Shown here: positions 24,651 to 32,065 of the stretch, piece by piece | Position numbering within the stretch: position 1 is the stretch's first letter | Layout of the letters: every line of letters starts with the position of its first letter | DNA from: Rothia nasimurium | GTDB lineage: Bacteria; Actinomycetota; Actinomycetes; Actinomycetales; Micrococcaceae | Length of the DNA: 64,000 bases | Direction of reading: 5' to 3' | Assembly (NCBI RefSeq): GCF_928391935.1 | Contig: NZ_CAKMTD010000006.1 | Span: 1 to 64,000 of the forward strand | Translations under genes and position numbers: made by a program | The notes under the pieces: model-generated | What the model saw: the letters and a program-made list of their open reading frames with translations, nothing else | What the model was told of the DNA's origin: nothing | The model's database searches: none

Positions 24651-25583
24651 ATGCCTGCACTCACCTCCCGACTCTCTGGTTCTGATAAGACCACCGGCGT
24701 CCTCTTGGTCATCGGATCCTGCATCTCCCTGCAGGTGGGGGCAGCTTTTGCGGTGCAGCTCTTCCCCCAGCTGGGGGCCTGGGGCGTCACCACCTTGCGG
24801 TTGGGGGTAGCGGCCCTGGTCATTTGCGCCCTGGCGCGTCCTCTTTTTTGGCGGTGGACGCCCGCCCAGTGGGTTTCCGTCGTCCTGTTGGGGGCTTCTT
24901 TTGCCGGGATGAACGGGGCTTTCTACCATGCCATTGAGCTGCTGCCCCTGGGGTTGGCGGTTGCTGTTGAGTTTGTGGGCCCGCTGGTGCTGGCGGCGGT
25001 GCTGTCCCGCCGTTTAATCGACGGGCTCTGGATTGGCATGGCCGCTATTGGCATGGCCCTCATCGGGGTAGAAAAGGCTTTCGGGGCCGAGCATATCTCT
25101 ACCCTGGGCCTGGTCTTTGCCCTGGTCGCAGGCTTTTTCTGGGCCTGTTACATTCTGGCTAGCTCCCGCGTTGGCAGGCTGATTGACGGGGCGGGTGGCC
25201 TGGGTGCCGCCCTGGTCATCGCCACCCTGCTCACCCTGCCTTTCGGTGGGGCCGGGGCGGCGCAGGCTTTTGCCGACCCGGGCGTCCTGGCCCTGGCGGT
25301 AGGGACGGGCCTGCTGGCGTCCGTCGTGCCCTACAGCTTTGAGCTGGCGGCCCTGCGCCGCCTGCCCAACAATGTCTTCTCTATTCTTCTGAGCCTGGAA
25401 CCCGGCATTGCGGCGATCGGTGGCTGGCTACTGCTTTCCCAAGACACCGGGGCCCTGCGCTGGGCGGCGATCCTGCTGCTGACGGTAGCCTCCATGGGCA
25501 TCACCGTCACCTCACGCCCTCAGCGGGCAGCGGGCGAACCCGCTCCCGTCACCAGCACGATTGCTCAGGTAGACGCGCCCTAG
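24651..25583 (+). CDS. EamA/DMT-family exporter (RhtA-like)
   Basis: A 310-residue inner-membrane protein with ten hydrophobic segments arranged as two EamA repeats. The first has GAWGVTTLRLGVAALV and FYHAIELLPLGLAVAVEFVGPL. The second has ALRRLPNNVFSILLSLEPG near the C-terminus, as in RhtA-type exporters of threonine, homoserine or other small amino-acid-like metabolites. The substrate is not determinable. The start has AGGAAG nine bases upstream. Its last codons overlap the convergent spermidine-synthase-like gene by four bases. Confidence 0.88.
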   Translation: MPALTSRLSGSDKTTGVLLVIGSCISLQVGAAFAVQLFPQLGAWGVTTLRLGVAALVICALARPLFWRWTPAQWVSVVLLGASFAGMNGAFYHAIELLPLGLAVAVEFVGPLVLAAVLSRRLIDGLWIGMAAIGMALIGVEKAFGAEHISTLGLVFALVAGFFWACYILASSRVGRLIDGAGGLGAALVIATLLTLPFGGAGAAQAFADPGVLALAVGTGLLASVVPYSFELAALRRLPNNVFSILLSLEPGIAAIGGWLLLSQDTGALRWAAILLLTVASMGITVTSRPQRAAGEPAPVTSTIAQVDAP

Positions 25584-26389
25584 CCTAGCTTCCCCAGGAG
25601 CTCCACCAGCTCGTTAGTACCCAGAGCGGACGCCGGGTGTGGCCCGGCACCGACCAGGCGGGTGGCGGCGTCCTGGGTGAGCGCCACGTGCGAACCCACC
25701 AGAATGAGGTTGCCCGCGTGGCGTCCGCTCAGCATGGTGGTGTCGGCCAGGCACCAGACGTGCTCAAAGACATCGAGTAGGGTGCGGGCCTGGGCAACGA
25801 AGAAGCTCAGCCCGGCGTCGTCCCCCACGTTGACCGCCAGCAGGCCTCCCGCGCTATCGCCGTTTGCAGAAGCCAGGGAATCGCGCAGGTCGGTGTAAAA
25901 CTCGGCGGTGGTCAGGTGGGGCGGGGCCTCCCAGCCCGAGAAAATATCGAGGACGACCACATCCAGACCGCCCGGGGCACCCAGCTCATCCCTCAGTCGG
26001 GGAGCTGCCGCGGCGGCGTCCTCAATCAAAATTGTGCAGTTAGTACCCTCTGGCAGGGGTAGCTGCTCCATCACAAAACCGGGCAGCTCCCGCTCGATGT
26101 CAACAGCCAGCTGGGCTGAGCCGGGCCGGGTGGCCTGAATATAGCGCACCAGGGTCAGGGCACCAGCCCCCAGGTGGGCGGCGGTGATGGGTGCCCCGGG
26201 CTCAGCCTGAAGGTCAACCAGGTTGCCGATACGGCGCAGGTACTCGTAGAAGATGAAGTCGGGGTGGGCTAAATCCACGTGGGACTGCTCCGCCCCACCA
26301 ATTTCAAGAATACGGCCGGTCTCAGAGAAGCCGTCAGGAGCAACAGAGGCGCTCAGGCCAGAGAAGGACAGCTGAATAGTGCGTGACAT
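25580..26389 (-). CDS. Spermidine synthase-like methyltransferase-fold protein, copy B
   Basis: 269 residues with the same layout as the protein at 14248-15165. ILEIGGAEQSHVDLAHP is at the start, AAHLGAGALTLVRYIQATRPG is motif I, and VVVLDIFSGWEAPPHLTTAEFY stands where the synthase catalytic loop would be. GNLILVGSH near the C-terminus is shared by both copies. Overall identity looks modest, so the two are old paralogues and not a recent duplication. The reaction is unknown. It is convergent with the exporter gene and followed upstream by the cation exporter on the same strand. Confidence 0.78.
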   Translation of the reverse strand: MSRTIQLSFSGLSASVAPDGFSETGRILEIGGAEQSHVDLAHPDFIFYEYLRRIGNLVDLQAEPGAPITAAHLGAGALTLVRYIQATRPGSAQLAVDIERELPGFVMEQLPLPEGTNCTILIEDAAAAAPRLRDELGAPGGLDVVVLDIFSGWEAPPHLTTAEFYTDLRDSLASANGDSAGGLLAVNVGDDAGLSFFVAQARTLLDVFEHVWCLADTTMLSGRHAGNLILVGSHVALTQDAATRLVGAGPHPASALGTNELVELLGKLG

Positions 26390-26413
26390 GCTCTCTAGCC
26401 TAGCGCCTGTTAC

Positions 26414-27358
26414 CTAGTGCAGGTGCCGCAGGTCTTCATCGGCGGCCAGGGAACGCGGCTCCATCTGGAAGGTGGAGTGCTTAATAGAAACCTCAAAATG
26501 CTCGGCCACACAGCTTTGCAGGTTCTTAAGGATCTCAACAGAGTGGCCGGTGGTGAAGCACTCGTCATCCAGCACGATGTGGGCGGTGAGCACGGGCAGG
26601 TCGGAGGAAATCTGGGTGGCGTGCAGGTCGTGCACGGCAACCACGTGGGGCTGGCCTTCGAGGTGGCGGCGTACCTCATCAAGGTCGAGCCCGCGCGGGG
26701 TTGATTCCAACAGAACCGAGGCGGTTTCGCGGAAGAGCTTGACGGTGCGCGGGATAATCAGCAGACCGATGAGCACAGCCACCAGGGCGTCGGCCTGGTA
26801 GAAGCCGGTACGCCAGATAATGAGGGCCGAGATAATAACCGCCACCGACCCCAGGGCGTCGTTGAGCACTTCCAGGAAAGCGGCCCGCATGTTGAAGTTG
26901 GTGCGGTCGCCGCCCACCAGCACCACAATCATCACGATGTTGCCCACCAGGCCAATGACGCCGAAAATCAGCACTTCGCGGCCGGGTATGGGGGCAGGTT
27001 CAAGCAGGCGCTGCACCGCCTCGTAGAGCACAAAGAGCCCGACCCCGAGCAACACGGCGGCCTGGAACATGGCTGAGAGCACCTCAACCCGACGGAACCC
27101 CCAGGTGTGGCGCGAGGACGCCGGCAGGCGGGCCAGGCGCGCGGCGGCCAGGGCAACGCTCAGCCCCAGGGCATCGGTGAAGACGTGGACCGTATCAAAG
27201 AGCAGGGCCAGGGAACCGGTCAGCCAGGCCCCAACCAGCTGGAAGGCAACCAGTGACCAGGCAATAACCACCACGATGATGAGGCGGCGCTCGTTAGCCC
27301 CGCTGCCGTGGGAATGCCCGTGGGCATGGCTGTGGGAGTGGCCGTGCGAGTGGCCCAT
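26414..27358 (-). CDS. Cation diffusion facilitator, probable zinc exporter
   Basis: A 314-residue CDF protein. The N-terminus is a His-rich metal-collecting tail (MGHSHGHSHSHAHGHSHGS), followed by six membrane segments between about residues 27 and 215. The transport-site residues appear as HVFTDALG in TM2 and LEVLNDALGS in TM5, the HxxxD / xxxxD pattern of Zn(II) exporters. A cytosolic ferredoxin-like C-terminal domain (VVAVHDLHATQISSDLPVLTAHI) ends the chain. It exports Zn2+, and possibly Cd2+ or Co2+, by proton antiport. An acylphosphatase and a nitrilase gene lie upstream on the same strand, close enough for one operon. Confidence 0.93.
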   Translation of the reverse strand: MGHSHGHSHSHAHGHSHGSGANERRLIIVVVIAWSLVAFQLVGAWLTGSLALLFDTVHVFTDALGLSVALAAARLARLPASSRHTWGFRRVEVLSAMFQAAVLLGVGLFVLYEAVQRLLEPAPIPGREVLIFGVIGLVGNIVMIVVLVGGDRTNFNMRAAFLEVLNDALGSVAVIISALIIWRTGFYQADALVAVLIGLLIIPRTVKLFRETASVLLESTPRGLDLDEVRRHLEGQPHVVAVHDLHATQISSDLPVLTAHIVLDDECFTTGHSVEILKNLQSCVAEHFEVSIKHSTFQMEPRSLAADEDLRHLH

Positions 27359-27369
27359 GGTGCGCCCTC

Positions 27370-27687
27370 CTAGTAGATGCCGAACCCCTTATAGGAGCCA
27401 ACCGGCTGGGTGATATCAGAGTCAACATGATCAACCCTACCAGCGGTATCGCCGCCGGTTAGTTCGGCAAGGAGCTGCTCACAGGCGTCCGCGCTGCCCT
27501 GGGCAACGATCTCAACCGACCCGTCGTCCATGTTTTTGGCGTAGCCCACCAGCCCCAGGGGCTTAGCGATACCGGCTACCCACCAGCGGAAACCCACGCC
27601 CTGCACGTGCCCGTAGGCGGTGGCCATGAGCTGGGCCTCGGCCGGTTCGGCGGGGGCTTTATCGGTGAAAATATCAAAGAAACCCAT
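27370..27687 (-). CDS. Acylphosphatase
   Basis: Acylphosphatases hydrolyse the carboxyl-phosphate bond of compounds such as acetyl phosphate or 1,3-bisphosphoglycerate. The 105 residues comprise a roughly 20-residue N-terminal extension and one domain with the phosphate-binding loop GHVQGVGFRWW (catalytic Arg34) and KNMDDGSVE (catalytic Asn52). The chain ends GFGIY as is usual. The gene lies 11 bp before the cation exporter gene and 16 bp after the nitrilase gene. A product able to destroy acetyl phosphate is also of interest given pta-ackA 2 kb away, but they are not co-transcribed. Confidence 0.93.
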   Translation of the reverse strand: MGFFDIFTDKAPAEPAEAQLMATAYGHVQGVGFRWWVAGIAKPLGLVGYAKNMDDGSVEIVAQGSADACEQLLAELTGGDTAGRVDHVDSDITQPVGSYKGFGIY

Positions 27688-27703
27688 GTCAGGTGCTCTT
27701 TCT

Positions 27704-28519
27704 CTAGTAGTCCAGCTTGGCGTTGCGTAGTACGGGCAGGGCGGAGCGGGCGCGGTCTACCTCAGAGAGGTCAAGGTCAACCACCAGAATTTCGGGGGCT
27801 TCACCGGCCTCAGCCAGGGTCACGCCGAAGGGGGAAACTACCCGGGAGTAGCCCACCCCGGTTGGCTGGGTAATATCTGCCCGCGGGTCAGCGCTGGTAG
27901 GCGATGCCTGATCAACAGCCAACACAAACATATTGGAATCTAGGGCACGAGCGCTGGTCAGAATCTGCCACTGGCTCACCTTGCCCTCTCCCCCAGCCCA
28001 GGACGCCGCCACCACCGTCGCCTTCGCCCCGGCGCGGGAGTAGTCGGCAAAGAGCTTGGGGAAACGCACGTCGTAGCAGGTAGCCAGACCAATTTTGGTG
28101 CCGTCCACGGTGACGGTCACCAGCTGCTCACCGGCCTTGACCCCCTCAGATTCTTTAAACCCAAAGGCGTCGTAGAGGTGCATCTTGGTGTAGACGGTCT
28201 CTACCCCGTTCTGGTCGAAGCAGTAGAGGTTGTTGTAGACCCGCAGGTTCCATTCGTCAGCTAGCTGCACCGGGGCGAAACCACCGGCCACCACCGTCAC
28301 ATAATGCTCCCGGGCCAACTCAGCCAGAGCAGTGCGGAAGGTCAGCTCATGCTGGGCCGCATCGTCATACAGCCGACCACCAAAACTAAGCATGGCAGCC
28401 TCGGGAAAGACCACCAGGCGGGCACCGCGCTCTGCCGCAAGCGCCGTGTATTCACGAATCGTCTCAATATTGCGGGCAACGTCTTTGGTACTGAGCATCT
28501 GGGCGAGAGCAATCTTCAT
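27704..28519 (-). CDS. Carbon-nitrogen hydrolase (nitrilase superfamily)
   Basis: A 271-residue amidase-type hydrolase with the Glu-Lys-Cys triad: Glu40 in LVVFPEAAM, Lys112 in YTKMHLYDAFGFKES and Cys148 in GLATCYDVRFPKLF. The pattern is close to Nit1/Nit2-type deaminated-glutathione or omega-amidases. In bacteria this branch probably repairs aberrant amide metabolites; the substrate here is inferred only. The start at MKIALAQ matches the family N-terminus, so I place it at 28519 although a longer frame is open. It lies 16 bp upstream of the acylphosphatase gene on the same strand. Confidence 0.9.
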   Translation of the reverse strand: MKIALAQMLSTKDVARNIETIREYTALAAERGARLVVFPEAAMLSFGGRLYDDAAQHELTFRTALAELAREHYVTVVAGGFAPVQLADEWNLRVYNNLYCFDQNGVETVYTKMHLYDAFGFKESEGVKAGEQLVTVTVDGTKIGLATCYDVRFPKLFADYSRAGAKATVVAASWAGGEGKVSQWQILTSARALDSNMFVLAVDQASPTSADPRADITQPTGVGYSRVVSPFGVTLAEAGEAPEILVVDLDLSEVDRARSALPVLRNAKLDY

Positions 28520-28578
28520 ACCTTCAACTCTAAAGGGCACAACGGACGGTGGCCAGACGCCCACCCCACCCACAGCCA

Positions 28579-28623
28579 ACAAAAAACTTCACCTGCAAAG
28601 TCACAGACCATGCAGGTGAAGTT
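28579..28623 (-). terminator. Terminator of the DsbA-like gene
   Basis: On the minus strand a 13-bp perfect stem AACTTCACCTGCA / TGCAGGTGAAGTT (28611-28623 with 28585-28597) is followed by TTTTTTGTTGG. It separates the DsbA-like gene from the nitrilase operon. Confidence 0.85.
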
Positions 28624-28646
28624 CTCACGCTCCTCTTGACAAGCGC

Positions 28647-29354
28647 CTACAGGCCAGCTGCCTGCTTAAAAGCAGCCACCATATCGGCAGTGCTCGTAGA
28701 CGAGTCCACATTCTCAAGTTTGGTGCCCTCCACCACGAAACTGGGGGTGCCCTTCACACCTGCGGCGACGCCGTCCTGGTACTCCTGCTCAATCAGGGCC
28801 AGGGCTTCACTGCTCGGCAGATCCTGCTCGAAGCGGGCACGGTCCAGGCCCAGCGCCTCGGCATAGTCACCCATGAGGGTGGCGAACTGGGCGGTGTCGG
28901 TGATTTCCTTCCAGTCGGCCTGGTGGGTGTAGAGGTGGTCAGCCATAGCCACATAAGCCCCCTGGGCCTCAGCCGCCTGCACCGACTGGGCAGCAGGCAC
29001 CGCATTAGCGTGCATCGGCAACGGGAAATGACGCACCGTCACATTCATGATGCCCTCCAACTCCGCCGCAGCCTCCCGGTACTTAGGATCAGCCTTAGCG
29101 CAATAAGGGCACTGCAAATCGGTGTAAAGGGTCACCGTAGGAGCCCCATCCGTCACCGCATTAAGCTGGTAGCCAGCCGCCGTCCGCAGGCCAACCACCG
29201 CCGCGTCCTGCCCAGACGCCGACGGGGACGCACTTGCCGACGGGGACGAGGACGGAGACGAGGACGACGAGGACGAGGTCGTCCCACCCCCACACGCCAC
29301 CAAACCCAACACAGGCAAAGCAAACACAACAGAACGACGGGACACAGCTCGCAC
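28647..29354 (-). CDS. DsbA-like thioredoxin-fold lipoprotein
   Basis: A 235-residue secreted thiol-disulfide protein. The N-terminus is a lipoprotein signal (RRSVVFALPVLGLVAC, lipidated Cys21), followed by a Ser/Pro/Ala linker of about 25 residues. The thioredoxin-like domain has the active site CPYC at 82-85 within YTDLQCPYCAKADPKYREA, and the cis-Pro loop KGTPSFVVEG near residue 205. Such proteins introduce or shuffle disulfides in exported proteins on the outer face of the membrane. The gene is monocistronic with a strong terminator. It is divergent from pta across 241 bp of very G-poor sequence (plus strand). Confidence 0.9.
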   Translation of the reverse strand: MRAVSRRSVVFALPVLGLVACGGGTTSSSSSSSPSSSPSASASPSASGQDAAVVGLRTAAGYQLNAVTDGAPTVTLYTDLQCPYCAKADPKYREAAAELEGIMNVTVRHFPLPMHANAVPAAQSVQAAEAQGAYVAMADHLYTHQADWKEITDTAQFATLMGDYAEALGLDRARFEQDLPSSEALALIEQEYQDGVAAGVKGTPSFVVEGTKLENVDSSTSTADMVAAFKQAAGL

Positions 29355-29595
29355 AGCGCACTCCTCACAACAACAAGAACAGATACCCCCACCCTACGCC
29401 CCTCCCAACCCCACTCCCAGGCACACACCGTCACCAAGACCCACCCACCCCACCCCGCCCCACATGAGATACCACACAAACACACGGCCCGCCACCGCAT
29501 AAGCCCACCCAAAGGAATAAACTCAGAAGTAAACCTACGGCAGCGCAACAGCTCCGTAACCCACAAAAACACAGCCACCAAGGATGTAGACCCAG

Positions 29596-31707
29596 ATGAC
29601 CAACGGCATGTACATTTCAGCGATGAACCAGGGCTCCGGCAAGTCCCTCATCGCCATCGGCCTCATTGACTCCCTCCTCAAAGAAACCGACCGCGTCGGC
29701 TTCTTCCGCCCCGTCTTCACCGGCGAAATTGAGTCCCAAGACCCCCTCATCCGTCTGCTCCGCACCAAATACAACCTCGCCGACTCCCAAGTACGAGGCG
29801 GCGTCTCCCTCGACCGCTGCCGCGAACTCCTCGCCTCCGGCGACCACGAAGAAATGTCTTCCATCGCCGTCTCCGTCTACTCCGACATGGCCAAGCACTG
29901 CGACGCCATCATCGTCGACGGCACCGACCTGCTCTCCCACAACGCAGCCACCGTCGAATTCGACCTCAACGCCCAATTCGCCAAAGACCTCGGCACCCCC
30001 GTCGTAGCCGTCGTCGGCGCCCAAGAATCCACCGTCTCCGACGTCGTCAACGCCGTCGACGTCGCCCGCACCGAACTCCACGGCGCCAAAGTCGACGTCC
30101 TCGCCGTCATGGTCAACCGCGCCCGCCCCGAACTACGCGAAGAAATCCTCAAGAACGTCAAACGCGGCCCCTCCAACCGCCCCGTCTACGTCCTCCCCGA
30201 ACTCCCCGAAATCTCCCTGCCCACCGTCGCCGAAGTTGTCTACAACCTCGGCCTCAACCACGAAGGCATGAGCCAGGACTTCCTCGACCGCGACATCCAC
30301 GACATCAAAATCGCGGCCATGACCGTCTCCAACTTCCTCTCCCAGTTCACCGACGGCGACTTCGTCATCGTCCCCGGCGACCGCTCCGACATCATGGTCG
30401 CAACCCTCGCGTCCGCCCTCTCCCCCACCTTCCCTGCCCCCTCCGGCATGCTGCTCACCGGCGGCCTCGCCGCAGAACTCAAGGGCGACACCGCCATCGG
30501 CCAACTCGTCGAAAAGGCCCCCTTCCCCGTCTTCTCCACCCAGCTCGACACCTTCAAAGCCGGCCGAGCCGTCTCCATGGTGCGCGGCCAGCTCGCCCTC
30601 GGCCAGCCCCGCAAAATCGCAACCGCCCTCGGCGAATGGTTCCGCAACGTCGACGAAAAAGAACTCTTCGAACGCCTCGAACTCGAACGCCCCGCAACCA
30701 TGACCCCCCTGCGCTTCCTGCACAACCTCATCGAAAAGGCCCGCAGCGACCGCCGCTCCATCGTCCTGCCCGAAGGCTACGACCCCCGCATCCTACGCGC
30801 CGCCTCCATCATCGTCCGCCGCGACTTCTGCGACCTCACCCTCATCGGCAACCCCGAAAAAATCGCAGAAATCTGCCAGCGCGAATCCATCGACCTACCC
30901 ATCGCAGAAGACGGCAAGCGCGGCGTCACCATCATCGACCTCGACAACAACGAATACACCGAAGACTTCGCAACCACCTACGCCGAACTACGCGCCCACA
31001 AGGGCATGACCCTCGAAGGCGCCCAAAACCGCATGATGGACCCCTCCTACTTCGGCACCATGCTCGTCCACAAGGGCATCGTCGACGGCATGGTCTCCGG
31101 CGCCGTCAACACCACCGCCAACACCATCCGCCCCTCCCTCGAATTCATCAAAACCCGCGAAGGCGTCAAGGTCGTCTCCTCCGTCTTCCTCATGCTCATG
31201 GAAGACCGCGTGCTCGTCTTCGGCGACTGCGCCGTCAACCCCAACCCCAACTCCGAGCAGCTCGCCGACATCGCCAAAGCCTCAGCAGAGACCGCCCGCC
31301 AGTTCGGCGTCGACCCCAAGGTCGCCATGCTCTCCTACTCCACCGGCACCTCCGGCTCCGGCGCCGACGTCGACATCGTCATCGAAGCCACCGAAAAACT
31401 ACGCGAATCCAACCCCGACTTCGCCTTCGAAGGCCCCATCCAGTTCGACGCCGCCTCCAACATGTCCATCGCCTCCTCCAAGCTCCCCGGCTCAGAGGTC
31501 GCAGGCCAGGCAACCGTGTTCATCTTCCCCGACCTGAACACCGGCAACAACACCTACAAGGCTGTGCAGCAGACCTCCGGCGCTGTAGCCGTCGGCCCCG
31601 TCCTGCAGGGCCTCCGCAAGCCCGTCAATGACCTCTCCCGCGGCGCCACCGTCGATGACATCATCAACACCGTGGCTATCACCGCAATTCAGGCACAGAC
31701 CCTGTAA
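29596..31707 (+). CDS. pta: Phosphate acetyltransferase Pta
   Basis: Pta interconverts acetyl-CoA and acetyl phosphate; with AckA it makes ATP and acetate or activates acetate. The 703 residues have the long architecture. A BioD-like P-loop domain (NQGSGKSLI near residue 11) comes first, then a DRTGG domain (around 215-330), then the catalytic PTA domain from about 375 with RSDRRSIVLPEGYDPR, MVSGAVNTTANTIRPSLEFI and SYSTGTSGSGADVD. Codon use is extremely C-ended up to about 31490 and then turns to the CTG/GTG-rich style of neighbours, which suggests a mosaic gene. ackA follows after an unusual 358-bp structured gap. Confidence 0.96.
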   Translation: MTNGMYISAMNQGSGKSLIAIGLIDSLLKETDRVGFFRPVFTGEIESQDPLIRLLRTKYNLADSQVRGGVSLDRCRELLASGDHEEMSSIAVSVYSDMAKHCDAIIVDGTDLLSHNAATVEFDLNAQFAKDLGTPVVAVVGAQESTVSDVVNAVDVARTELHGAKVDVLAVMVNRARPELREEILKNVKRGPSNRPVYVLPELPEISLPTVAEVVYNLGLNHEGMSQDFLDRDIHDIKIAAMTVSNFLSQFTDGDFVIVPGDRSDIMVATLASALSPTFPAPSGMLLTGGLAAELKGDTAIGQLVEKAPFPVFSTQLDTFKAGRAVSMVRGQLALGQPRKIATALGEWFRNVDEKELFERLELERPATMTPLRFLHNLIEKARSDRRSIVLPEGYDPRILRAASIIVRRDFCDLTLIGNPEKIAEICQRESIDLPIAEDGKRGVTIIDLDNNEYTEDFATTYAELRAHKGMTLEGAQNRMMDPSYFGTMLVHKGIVDGMVSGAVNTTANTIRPSLEFIKTREGVKVVSSVFLMLMEDRVLVFGDCAVNPNPNSEQLADIAKASAETARQFGVDPKVAMLSYSTGTSGSGADVDIVIEATEKLRESNPDFAFEGPIQFDAASNMSIASSKLPGSEVAGQATVFIFPDLNTGNNTYKAVQQTSGAVAVGPVLQGLRKPVNDLSRGATVDDIINTVAITAIQAQTL

Positions 31708-31880
31708 GGAGGAGCCGATACGGGGCAAGGGAAGCGGAGTTCGCTCCGCTCACCACACCCCATTCGCAGCTTCCCAAGTCACCGCACGCGGTGACCCAGC
31801 TGCTCACCAGGCCCAAACCCTGTAATAGGACGCGCGGGGTTGGGTTGGCGGAACCGGGTACGTCCCCTCCGCCGCGAACC
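31708..31880 (+). other. Structured first part of the pta-ackA gap
   Basis: No gene. Several hairpins can form: GGGAAGC with GCTTCCC (31729-31735 and 31769-31775) enclosing AGCGGAG-TTCG-CTCCGCT (31733-31750), and GTCACCGC with GCGGTGAC at about 31778-31795. None is followed by a T-run, so they are not ordinary terminators, and ackA can be reached by read-through from pta. Confidence 0.5.
31808..31825 (+). repeat. Second copy of the pta 3' end
   Basis: CAGGCCCAAACCCTGTAA reads Gln-Ala-Gln-Thr-Leu-stop, the same five residues and stop that end Pta at 31690-31707 (CAGGCACAGACCCTGTAA, 16 of 18 bases identical). Upstream TCACCGCA is also shared. It looks like a scar of recombination at the gene end, 118 bp downstream of the true stop. 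Confidence 0.5.
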
Positions 31881-31882
31881 TT

Positions 31883-32020
31883 GGGGGCACAGCGGACTCC
31901 CCTGCGGCGACTAACCTTCTCGAGCTCGCCCTGGAGGGCTCGCTCGATTCATGCCAGACCCAGCCAGTCGCCTTTCGGGGAGTCCGCCTGCGCCCTAGGC
32001 GCGGGCGTCCGCGTGCCCCC
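31883..32020 (+). ncRNA. Candidate structured RNA or repeat element, copy 1 (pta-ackA)
   Basis: Nested pairings are GGGGGCAC/GTGCCCCC (31883-31890, 32013-32020), GCGGACTCCCC/GGGGAGTCCGC (31892-31902, 31977-31987), a 3/4-nt internal loop, GGCGAC/GTCGCC (31906-31911, 31967-31972), then the single strand TAACCTTCT (31912-31920), a variable hairpin closed by CGAG/CTCG, and the single strand ATTCATGCCAGACCCAGCCA (31947-31966). Both single strands recur almost unchanged at 41888 and 41921, while the helices there differ in sequence but still pair. It lies 46 bp before the ackA start. It could be a leader RNA, a protein-binding site or a mobile repeat. Confidence 0.55.
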
Positions 32021-32065
32021 CTCATTACATCGAACTTAAGTAAGCAACTAAAGGAAAACACTTTC

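Noticed and set aside
29220-29290. GACGAGGACG-rich tract as a possible tandem repeat or fragile site
   Set aside because: It encodes the Ser/Pro/Ala linker of the DsbA-like lipoprotein and has normal codon structure.
30636-31631. 331-codon Arg/His/Pro-rich frame within pta
   Set aside because: An out-of-frame reading of pta whose C-ended codons remove stop codons; composition is not that of a protein family.
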